This document shows positions 26,330-34,272 of a stretch of DNA of 64,000 bases, in pieces (the first letter of the stretch is position 1; each line of letters starts with the position of its first letter). Origin of the DNA: Arthrobacter sp. OY3WO11 (lineage in GTDB: Bacteria; Actinomycetota; Actinomycetes; Actinomycetales; Micrococcaceae). The position numbers and the translations under genes are program-made. Where the stretch lies: NCBI RefSeq assembly GCF_001641125.1, contig NZ_LWLP01000002.1, positions 1-64,000 of the forward strand. The letters run 5' to 3'. The notes under the pieces are model-generated. The model had not been told where the DNA came from, did no database searches, and saw nothing but the letters and a program-made list of their open reading frames with translations.

Positions 26330-28678
26330 TCAGCTCGCGTGAACCTGTTCTGTTTGGATGGTCTTTTCTGCGCGCAGGTCATCACTGGCGAACCCGATCA
26401 TGATGGTCACATCGCCGGCTTCAAGCATCCGCTGGTCCTCGGTGATGCTGTAGGCGAGTCGGGAAAGAGGGATAGTGAAATCGAGGGTCTCTTGTTCGCC
26501 GGCGGGCACGGATATCCTCTGGAATTCGATAAGTTGCCGTACCGGGCGGACGATTGTTGCGGCTTCGTCGCGTGCGTAGACCTGAAGGACCGTATCTCCG
26601 TCGGTGGTGCCGGTGTTGTGGACCGTTGCCCGGACCGTGACTTCTTCCGGTGTCACTGTCACTTCTTCGAGTGTTGCCTCGAATGTGGTGTAGCTCAGTC
26701 CGTGGCCGAACGCGAACAGGGGCGAGTTCTTGGCCAGATCACCATAGCCGTGACGGATGCCGGTGGGGTGGGCGTAGCCGCTTCCGTACCGGTGGCCGTG
26801 ATAGAGCGGGATCTGGCCTAGGTGGCGGGGGAACGTGGAGGGCAGTTTTCCGCTGGGATTGGTCTTGCCGAACACGACGTCGGCCAGGGCTGGCCCTGCA
26901 AGTTCACCGAGCAGCGGGGCGACGATTGTTGCAGCTGACGCCCCGACGACGGGTTCGATGAGCAGTGGCCGGCCGGTGATGATCACGCTGATGACGTTCT
27001 TGCCCAGTTTGGATAAGGCAAGTATGAGTTGTTCTTGGTTGCCCGGAAGGGACACACGGGCGCTGGTGCGGCCTTCGCCGGCTGTGTGGTTTCCGACCCA
27101 TCCGGTGCGCTCACCCACGACTGCAATGACAGTGTCCACGCCCTCGAAGCGGGTGGCAAGCTCATCCTCTTTGATTGGTTCAGCGTCCTGCTCGACGCTG
27201 CCAATGCGGTGGTACTCCGTGTCTGGTGCTGTCCGGTAAATCGCATCGATGATTGTCACGGCGTCGGGGTGGATCTCGCGGGCCTGGGCTTCGAATGCGG
27301 TCTCGATTCCAGGTAGCCGGGTCTGGAAGAGGTCGGTGAAAATGGCGTTCTCGGGGTCGATTCCCGGGACGTTGCCGGTCATGATCTCCATGATGCCAAG
27401 GGGCTGCTCGGCGTTGGCGACAGCTGTGTAGGCACCAAAATTTATCCGGATCTCATTCGCGAGCTCGCCGACCACGGCAATCCCCCGTGCAGGGTTCAGC
27501 GGAAGGGTTCCGTCGTTGGCCAGCAGCACGATGCTCTTGTTGGCGATCGTGCGCGCCAGGGCCGCGGCCTGCTCCGGCTGCGGTACCCGTGCCGGCCGGA
27601 GTTTGGGCCGTGGTGTCACCTCCGGTATCAGACCGAGCCGGGCCTTGATAGCCAGGACGCGTTCGACGGCGCCGTCTAGGACCTGCTCGGGGAGGCGGCC
27701 ACTGGTGACTTCTTCGTGTAGAGATCCGAAGGTTTCGTTGCCGGGGAGTTCGACGTCGACTCCGGCCGTGAGTGCCTGGTTTGCTGCCTGGCCGGGTGTT
27801 GTTGCTGTGTGGTAGGTCTTCAACAGCATGCTGATGGCGTCGTAATCGCTGACGACGAGGCCGTCGAAGCCCAAGGTGCCACGCAGGAGGTCGGTGACAA
27901 GCCACCGGTCAGCGGCCGAGGGTATCCCGTCGATGTCGTTGTAGGAGTTCATCACCAGTGACAGATTGGCTTCGCGGATTGCGCGGCGGAAGGGTTCGGC
28001 GTAGACGTCGGTGATGGCGCGCCGGCCCAAAGGTGAGGCGGCCTGGTTCAGGGCGCCTTCGGACGCACCATACCCGAGGAAGTGTTTGGCGGCCGAGAGT
28101 ACGCCGGAGTCATTCTGTTCGCCGTGTATGCCGCGGATGTAGGCTGTTCCGATTTGGGCGATGAGTTCGGGGTCTTCGCGGTAGGTTTCGTGGACGCGGC
28201 CCCAGCGGGGGTCTCGAGCGACGTCAAGGACGGGCGCGAATGCGAGGTGGACCCCGGCGGAGCGCATTTGCGCGCCGGCGGCGGCGCCGACATTCCGGAC
28301 CAAGTTAGGGTCCCAAGTCGCTGCCTGCGCCCATGCGGTAGGGAATTGAAATCCTTGAACATGCAGGAAGCCGTTGATCCCTTCCCCGTGGATCAGGGCC
28401 CCGATACCGAATGGGCTTGCCGCTTTGGCGTGTTCCTGAAGCTGCGCCAGGTCCTGCCGGAAGCCATCGGAGTGGGGGTTCAGTAGCCAGGTCAGGGAAA
28501 CGTGCCCGACTCCGTGCGGGCGGAGCTGTTCGATTCTGGACAGATCAAAACTGGCCATCGCCTCGGAGGCGTGATCCGGAGGGTTGTGGTCGATGAGATC
28601 GAAGATGGAGATGCCGTGCAGCTGTGCGATCTTCTGGTCTAGGTCCAGACGCTGGACGAGGGAGGAAATGTCAGTCAT
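26330..28678 (-). CDS. Glycoside hydrolase family 3 (beta-glucosidase/beta-xylosidase-like)
   Basis: The 782-residue enzyme has the GH3 N-terminal barrel with KHFLGYGASEGALN, the nucleophile motif GLVVSDYDAI (Asp near 279), the second alpha/beta domain and a C-terminal fibronectin-III-like domain (from about residue 680). It lacks a signal peptide, so it acts on imported glycosides in the cytosol. It is the first gene of the operon (GH3, small protein, SDR, GH2, MFS), about 380 bp downstream of a promoter with a LacI-type operator. Start follows GAAGGAAG. It removes a terminal beta-linked glucose or xylose; exact sugar unknown. Confidence 0.92.
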   Translation of the reverse strand: MTDISSLVQRLDLDQKIAQLHGISIFDLIDHNPPDHASEAMASFDLSRIEQLRPHGVGHVSLTWLLNPHSDGFRQDLAQLQEHAKAASPFGIGALIHGEGINGFLHVQGFQFPTAWAQAATWDPNLVRNVGAAAGAQMRSAGVHLAFAPVLDVARDPRWGRVHETYREDPELIAQIGTAYIRGIHGEQNDSGVLSAAKHFLGYGASEGALNQAASPLGRRAITDVYAEPFRRAIREANLSLVMNSYNDIDGIPSAADRWLVTDLLRGTLGFDGLVVSDYDAISMLLKTYHTATTPGQAANQALTAGVDVELPGNETFGSLHEEVTSGRLPEQVLDGAVERVLAIKARLGLIPEVTPRPKLRPARVPQPEQAAALARTIANKSIVLLANDGTLPLNPARGIAVVGELANEIRINFGAYTAVANAEQPLGIMEIMTGNVPGIDPENAIFTDLFQTRLPGIETAFEAQAREIHPDAVTIIDAIYRTAPDTEYHRIGSVEQDAEPIKEDELATRFEGVDTVIAVVGERTGWVGNHTAGEGRTSARVSLPGNQEQLILALSKLGKNVISVIITGRPLLIEPVVGASAATIVAPLLGELAGPALADVVFGKTNPSGKLPSTFPRHLGQIPLYHGHRYGSGYAHPTGIRHGYGDLAKNSPLFAFGHGLSYTTFEATLEEVTVTPEEVTVRATVHNTGTTDGDTVLQVYARDEAATIVRPVRQLIEFQRISVPAGEQETLDFTIPLSRLAYSITEDQRMLEAGDVTIMIGFASDDLRAEKTIQTEQVHAS

Positions 28679-29057
28679 GGGCTTCCTTCAGTCAATGGAA
28701 ATGTTCTCCCAGGCATGGTCCGAGCAGTCAGAGGATCAAGTGGTTGAGTCAGCGGTAAGGGTTTGTATTGTTTCCTCGGGCGACGTACATCAGCGGTACA
28801 CCGAACTTCGGCGACTTCTGCCAGGAGCTGTGAACCGCCAACGGAAATCAGGGATGCGGTTGCCGAATCCGGCGGGGTGGACGAGCGCATCGACTCTCAG
28901 CCCGTGGAAGATGAGCGGCCATGGCACTGATGCCGACGAATGTTTCCTGGAACGGCCCGTTTCGGCGGACGCGACTGTTGGTCCGGCTTCGTTACTTTGC
29001 ATAGAGGACTCCGTTGTCATTATGGATTGCGGATGCATCCAGGACGAGCTAACCGGA
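28679..29057 (-). other. Untranslated leader of the GH3 operon
   Basis: If transcription starts at the promoter at 29058-29086, the GH3 mRNA has a leader of about 370 nt. No convincing frame is seen in it: the 71-codon minus frame ending at 28675 overlaps the GH3 start but has no protein-like pattern. Confidence 0.4.
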
Positions 29058-29086
29058 AGACTAGCACGCGCTAGTTTGGCTGCCAA
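29058..29086 (-). promoter_or_regulatory. Promoter with LacI-type operator for the GH3-SDR-GH2-MFS operon
   Basis: On the minus strand, -35 TTGGCA (29086-29081), 17-bp spacer and -10 TAGTCT (29063-29058). The operator CTAGCACGCGCTAG (29061-29074, a near-perfect palindrome) fills the spacer and touches the -10, so a bound repressor would block the polymerase. Confidence 0.8.
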
Positions 29087-29283
29087 GAACCTGACGCAGC
29101 TTACTCAGGTGGGTTGCAGGGGCGCCGAAGCTGCGCTTCGGTGATGTCCTTGACGTCTTCCCCGCCGGCGGGGTAGAGGGGTGGGCTGGGACAGCGAGCA
29201 CAAACCAACAGCTATGAGCACATCCGAGGCCGGGGATTTCCGGATATCCGCCAGCAGGAAACTCTCCGGAGAGCCCTCGAAGG

Positions 29284-30282
29284 TTAGGTTGATTCGCGCC
29301 GGATAAGGGCAGCGATCAGGGCTGGGTCCTCAGCGGGCACGACCTCTCCATGGATCGCGTTTAGAGCGGTCATGGCTATTTGGCGTCCAAGGCCTTCAAT
29401 ATCCAGCCGGATTGTGGACAGACTGGGGACGAAGAGCTCAGCCCATGGGTTGTCGTCATGGCCAATAATGGCCAGTTCACCCGGGACGGAGATGCCTTCA
29501 CGCACGGCGGCGGCGGCTACGGCTGCGGCAGTTTCGTCGTTGTAGGCAACCACTCCCGTAACGCGGTTTTCCAACCATTGCCTAACGGCCGGACGTGTCG
29601 ATGAGTCGTGCAGGTTGATGCGGCGATAATCCGGCGCATCCAGCCCCAGCTTCGTAGTGTTGTCCCGGACGACGGAGAATCGCGCCTCGATGATGGCGGC
29701 GAGCCGTGCATCGTCAGGTGCCGCAAAGGCGATCCTGCGATGCCCGAGGCCGGCAAGGTGCTTCACCTGAAGCTCAGGGCCGGCGACGATGCTCGGGCCG
29801 GTCTGCCATGCCATCGGTTCATACGACGGGTCCGGGATGATAGTAGAGATGCCGCTCGCCCGCATCGATGCCACATCGCGTTCAGAAAAAGGGAGTAGGC
29901 CCATCACCGCGTCAGGATCCAGGGCTTCCCAAAGGGGTCTTACTGCCTCGCGCTCGTGCAGGGTGTACGTCACGAGGGAATATCCGGCTTCCTCCAGGAC
30001 CCTGGAAGCTTCTGCGACATGACGACCCAGACTGTGCTCGATCGGCCAGTTAGGCAGTGCCAGCAGAATGATTCTGCTGCGTCCCCGTGCGAGGGCCTGG
30101 GCCGCAGTGTGAGGTCGGTAGCCAAGACGCTCCGCCTCGGCGATGACCCGTTGTCGCGTTGCCTCCGAGATCGTCTGACCCCGCGTGTTGTTAAGGACGA
30201 AGCCCACCGTCGCTCTGGAGATGCCTAAGGACTTGGCAACGTCCGCCGCGGTCACCCGGCGATTCTTCGTCTCTGCAGTCAT
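29284..30282 (-). CDS. LacI-family transcriptional regulator of the glycoside cluster
   Basis: The 332-residue regulator has an N-terminal LacI helix-turn-helix (RVTAADVAKSLGISRATVGFVLNN, split as residues 9-32), the hinge helix (HTAAQALARG, about 57-66) and a periplasmic-binding-protein-like effector domain to the C-terminus. It is divergent from the MFS-GH78-GH3 operon, with the shared spacer holding two CTAGC..GCTAG operators. The same operator is found before the ABC importer, the KstD-like gene and the other GH3 operon. It is most likely a repressor released by a sugar or glycoside. Confidence 0.93.
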   Translation of the reverse strand: MTAETKNRRVTAADVAKSLGISRATVGFVLNNTRGQTISEATRQRVIAEAERLGYRPHTAAQALARGRSRIILLALPNWPIEHSLGRHVAEASRVLEEAGYSLVTYTLHEREAVRPLWEALDPDAVMGLLPFSERDVASMRASGISTIIPDPSYEPMAWQTGPSIVAGPELQVKHLAGLGHRRIAFAAPDDARLAAIIEARFSVVRDNTTKLGLDAPDYRRINLHDSSTRPAVRQWLENRVTGVVAYNDETAAAVAAAAVREGISVPGELAIIGHDDNPWAELFVPSLSTIRLDIEGLGRQIAMTALNAIHGEVVPAEDPALIAALIRREST

Positions 30283-30295
30283 GCCAGAATCCTAC

Positions 30296-30349
30296 CTTGC
30301 GCGCGCTAGTATTGTCGGCTACGATCTTTCAAAAGCTAGCACGCGCTAG
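30296..30349 (+). promoter_or_regulatory. Promoter with two LacI-type operators for the MFS-GH78-GH3 operon
   Basis: -35 TTGCGC (30297-30302), 17-bp spacer, -10 TACGAT (30320-30325). Operator 1 (CTTGCGCGCGCTAG, 30296-30309) covers the -35. Operator 2 (CTAGCACGCGCTAG, 30336-30349) lies just after the start point. The layout copies that of the ABC importer promoter. The regulator gene start is 14 bp away, so it may also autoregulate. Confidence 0.8.
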
Positions 30350-30392
30350 CGATGTAGATCACTTTTTTCGCATCGACAACGGAGTCATATTC

Positions 30393-31745
30393 ATGAATTC
30401 TCCAACGGGCAACACCGCGCATTCTGACGCGCCTTTGCCTCACCCGCTCCCCCAGCTGGATGTCCTCCCGGATGCCCCCGAGGCTGCAGGCACACCATCT
30501 GCAGAGCCATTGACTCCGGTTGGTAAGAAATACATCTGGTTGATGGTGCTTGCCCAGTTCGGCGTGTTCGTAGCCTTCATCACGCCCTTGGCCATCTCCT
30601 TGGCCATCCGGCTGAGCCAGCTGGCGCCGGGACGCGAGGAATACCTCGGCTACATCACCGGTGCAGGTGCTTTCGCCGTCATGCTCACCGCCCCGTTTTT
30701 GGGGGTAGCAAGTGACCGGACCCGTACCCGGCTCGGCCGCCGCCGGCCGTTCATGATCGGTGGCATGATCCTCGGAATCATCTCCTTGGTTGTCATGGCG
30801 GTTGCCCCCACCGTGCTTGTGCTGGGAGCAGGATGGATCCTCGCCCAGCTTGGCTGGGGCCAGGTACTGAGCAACCTGCAGATTTCCACTGCTGACCGGC
30901 TGCCCGAGAGCCAGCGTGGCAAGGTTGCCGGCCTTACCGGTTTTGCGACCCAGGTGGCACCCGTCGTCGGCGTGGTCCTTGCCGGCAGCTTCACCACCAA
31001 CAACCTGCTGCTCTTCCTTGTTCCCGGCGCCCTCGGCGTGCTCCTGACCCTCCTGTTCGTTTTCCTGGTACACGAAAAGGACAGCCGGGGCAACACGTTC
31101 GAGGAAAAGCTCAACCTGGGCCGTCTGCTCCGGAAGTATCTTTACAATCCGAAGCAGTACCCCGACTTCTCCTGGAACTGGCTGGGTCGCTTCCTGTTCT
31201 ACTTTGGCCTGACCTTGAACACCACGTTCACCGCGTTCTTCTTCGCTTCACGCCTCGGGGTCAGCGTCACCGAGGTGGCGGGGATCATCGCCATCCTCTC
31301 CATGGCCGGCATCCTCGCCACAACAGCCGGTGCCATCGGCGGCGGATTCATCTCGGACAAGTTACGGCGCAGGCGCGCCTTCGTCTTCGGTTCCGGCATC
31401 ATCTTTGGTGCCGGCGCCATCGTCATGGCGTTCGCCACCGACATGCCAATGCTTGCAGCAGGTTCGCTGCTCGGAGCCCTTGGAATCGGAGCGTTCTCCG
31501 CAGTGGACCAGGCCCTTCTCCTGGACGTCCTTCCCGAACGGGATACCGACGCAGGACGATTTATGGGCATCACAGGGTTTGCCACCTCCATCCCCCAGTC
31601 GATCGCACCGCTAATCGCCCCGCTGTTCCTTGCGGTCGGTGTGACCGCAGGCGGGGAGAAGAACTACGTCCTGCTCTATATCATCGCCGCTGCATGCACC
31701 TTCTTCGGCGGACTGGTCGTCCTCCGCATCCGCTCCGTCCGCTAA
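30393..31745 (+). CDS. MFS transporter, sugar/glycoside type
   Basis: The 450-residue protein has about 12 hydrophobic helices and the motif SDRTRTRLGRRRPFMIGG between helices 2 and 3, as in GPH/SLC45-like sugar transporters. ATG 30393 is chosen over the longer frame from 30297. GGAG lies 8 bp before it, and the longer frame would run through both operators and the promoter. First gene of the operon with GH78 and GH3, 28 bp ahead of GH78. It probably imports a disaccharide or glycoside by proton symport. Confidence 0.9.
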   Translation: MNSPTGNTAHSDAPLPHPLPQLDVLPDAPEAAGTPSAEPLTPVGKKYIWLMVLAQFGVFVAFITPLAISLAIRLSQLAPGREEYLGYITGAGAFAVMLTAPFLGVASDRTRTRLGRRRPFMIGGMILGIISLVVMAVAPTVLVLGAGWILAQLGWGQVLSNLQISTADRLPESQRGKVAGLTGFATQVAPVVGVVLAGSFTTNNLLLFLVPGALGVLLTLLFVFLVHEKDSRGNTFEEKLNLGRLLRKYLYNPKQYPDFSWNWLGRFLFYFGLTLNTTFTAFFFASRLGVSVTEVAGIIAILSMAGILATTAGAIGGGFISDKLRRRRAFVFGSGIIFGAGAIVMAFATDMPMLAAGSLLGALGIGAFSAVDQALLLDVLPERDTDAGRFMGITGFATSIPQSIAPLIAPLFLAVGVTAGGEKNYVLLYIIAAACTFFGGLVVLRIRSVR

Positions 31746-31773
31746 AACATCCACGTTATTTGAGGAATCCGCT

Positions 31774-34272
31774 ATGCCCCGCAACTGGACCGGCCAGTTC
31801 ATCACCCCCACCACCTCCCACGGCCAGGAGAACGACCCAGCCGTCTACTTCCGCCGCGAATTCGACGTTCCCGAACCCCCGGTACGCGCCACCCTGCACA
31901 TCACCGCACTGGGACTTGTCGAACCCCACCTGAACGGGGCAGTCGTGGGCGATGAAGTCCTGGCTCCCGGCTGGACCTCGTACAAGCATCGCCTGGCAGT
32001 CAGCACCCACGACGTCACCAATGCAATCGTGCCAGGAACCAACGTCATTGGCGCCATTATCGGTCAGGGGTGGGCAATCGGCCGCTTGGGGTGGGAAAAC
32101 AAGCGGCACCACTACACGGACCGCCCCGCGCTGTACCTGGAACTGGTCCTTGAGTACCCGGACCGGACTGAAACGCTCACCAGCGACGGCTCCTTCCGGG
32201 CAGGAACCGGGGGCGTTCGAGCCGACAGTCTTTACGACGGGGAAGACTTCGACGCCCGGCTCGAATCCGACGGCTGGGACCAGTCCGGGTTTGATGACTC
32301 GACCTGGAATCCAGTTGAGGTCTTTGACTGGCCCCTTGAGGCGCTGTTCGAAGCCACGGCCGATCCGATCCGCCGGATCGAGGAAATCGCCCCGGTGGAG
32401 ATCCTCACCACTCCCAGCGGCAAGACCGTGGTGGACTTCGGACAGATCATCTCGGGGTGGGTGCGCCTGACGGTGGAGGGTGAGGCCGGTACTGTCGTCA
32501 CGCTCCGGCACGCCGAAGTGATGACGGACGGCGAGATCGACGTCGAAACTCTGCGCACCGCAAAGGCGACCGATAGGTACACGCTCCGCGGCGGGAACCC
32601 CGAAACCTGGGAGCCAAGGTTCACCTTCCACGGCTTCCGGTACGTTGAGATCGCCGGCTGGCCAGGAACTGTTGAACCGGATTCCTTGCGGGCAGTGGTG
32701 GTCCATTCGGACATGCGCCGCACGGGCTGGTTTGAAACGTCAAACCCGCTGCTGAACCAGCTTCACGCCAACGCGGTCTGGTCCATGCGGGACAACTTCG
32801 TTGGCGTTCCCACGGACTGCCCGCAGCGCGACGAACGTCTGGGCTGGACCGGTGACCTGAACGCCTTCGCTCCCACCGCCGCGTTCCTCTATGACGTACG
32901 CGCCGTGTTGGGTTCCTGGCTGGAGGACCTCGCTGCGGAACAGACGGAGAAGGGCTTCGTGCCGTGGGTGGTGCCCGACGTCTTGTCGACCCCGTCCTCC
33001 CCCACCGCGTTGTGGAGCGACGTCGCGGTCAGCCTGCCCTGGGCCCTCTACCGCGAATACGGCGACGAAACCATCCTCGCGAACGCCTACGACTCCATGG
33101 CCGCCTTCATCCGCCAGGTCGCAGGCCTGTTGGACGAGAACGGGTTGTGGAGCAGCGGCTTCCAGTATGGTGACTGGCTGGACCCGGACGCCCCCATGGA
33201 CAACCCGGCAGGCGGCAAAACCGACAGGCACCTTGTCGCCTCGGCCTACCTGTGCCGCACCACCCGCGAGATGGCAGACACCGCCAGGATCCTCGGCCGG
33301 GCAGCCGACGCCGAAGAGTTCGCTGCCCTCGCGGCACGCGTCAGAGAGGCTTTCCTCAACGAATACGTGACCAGGAACGGACGGCTCGTCGACCAGACCG
33401 CCACCGCGTACGCCCTTGCCATCACGTTCGGAATCCTTGACGCCGAACAGCAGAAGGTCGCGGGCAAGGTCCTTGCCGCCACCGTGGCCAAATCCGGCTA
33501 CCGGATCTCCACAGGTTTCGCCGGCACTCCCCTGGTCACCGACGCGCTCTCCATGACCGGCCACCTCGACGAGGCCTACCTCCTCCTGCTCGAAACCGGC
33601 TGCCCGTCCTTCCTCTATCCCATCACCATGGGAGCGACGACCATCTGGGAACGCTGGGACTCCATCCGGCCCGACGGAACCATCAATCCCTCAGGAATGA
33701 CTTCCCTGAACCACTACGCCCTCGGCGCGGTCGTGGACTGGATGCACCGCACCATCGGCGGGCTCGTCGCGCTCGACCCCGGCTACCGGCACATGCGCAT
33801 CGCACCCCAACCCGGCGGAAACCTGACCCACGCGAAGCTGCGCCACGACACCGTCCACGGCGAAGTACGTATCTCCTGGGCCATCACGGACCGAACCGTG
33901 TCCCTGGAGGCCACCATCCCGGCCGGGACAACCGCAGAGGTCACGCTCCCGCTGCACCCTGACTCCCAGACCGTCCACATCAGCGGCGGCACCCACCAAT
34001 GGTCCTACGACATGGCCGAAGACGCAGCCGCCGATACTGTCTTCACCCTGGATTCAACGCTGGGGCAGATCGCCGGCAACGCCCGGGCCTGGCGCGCCTT
34101 CACCGACGCCTTCGCCAGCCACTTCCCCGGAGTGCCCCTGGACGGCCGCGCACCTGAGGCGGCCGTAATGTCCGTCCGAACGATGCTGGACTACGTCCCC
34201 GGCGCCTCCGACGAGCTCAAAAATGACCTCACTTCAGCACTCATCTCAGCTTCCCAAGGAACCCACGTATGA
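31774..34272 (+). CDS. Alpha-L-rhamnosidase (GH78)
   Basis: The 832-residue enzyme has the Bac_rhamnosid N-terminal sandwich domains, then the (alpha/alpha)6 barrel with the motif DCPQRDERLGWTGD (about residues 349-362), which holds the general acid Glu, and TIWERWDS (about 627-634), which holds the base Glu. A C-terminal sandwich domain follows. No signal peptide, so the substrate is cleaved inside the cell. It releases terminal L-rhamnose, which is found in solanine, chaconine, rutin and many saponins. Overlaps the next GH3 by 4 bp. Confidence 0.95.
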   Translation: MPRNWTGQFITPTTSHGQENDPAVYFRREFDVPEPPVRATLHITALGLVEPHLNGAVVGDEVLAPGWTSYKHRLAVSTHDVTNAIVPGTNVIGAIIGQGWAIGRLGWENKRHHYTDRPALYLELVLEYPDRTETLTSDGSFRAGTGGVRADSLYDGEDFDARLESDGWDQSGFDDSTWNPVEVFDWPLEALFEATADPIRRIEEIAPVEILTTPSGKTVVDFGQIISGWVRLTVEGEAGTVVTLRHAEVMTDGEIDVETLRTAKATDRYTLRGGNPETWEPRFTFHGFRYVEIAGWPGTVEPDSLRAVVVHSDMRRTGWFETSNPLLNQLHANAVWSMRDNFVGVPTDCPQRDERLGWTGDLNAFAPTAAFLYDVRAVLGSWLEDLAAEQTEKGFVPWVVPDVLSTPSSPTALWSDVAVSLPWALYREYGDETILANAYDSMAAFIRQVAGLLDENGLWSSGFQYGDWLDPDAPMDNPAGGKTDRHLVASAYLCRTTREMADTARILGRAADAEEFAALAARVREAFLNEYVTRNGRLVDQTATAYALAITFGILDAEQQKVAGKVLAATVAKSGYRISTGFAGTPLVTDALSMTGHLDEAYLLLLETGCPSFLYPITMGATTIWERWDSIRPDGTINPSGMTSLNHYALGAVVDWMHRTIGGLVALDPGYRHMRIAPQPGGNLTHAKLRHDTVHGEVRISWAITDRTVSLEATIPAGTTAEVTLPLHPDSQTVHISGGTHQWSYDMAEDAAADTVFTLDSTLGQIAGNARAWRAFTDAFASHFPGVPLDGRAPEAAVMSVRTMLDYVPGASDELKNDLTSALISASQGTHV

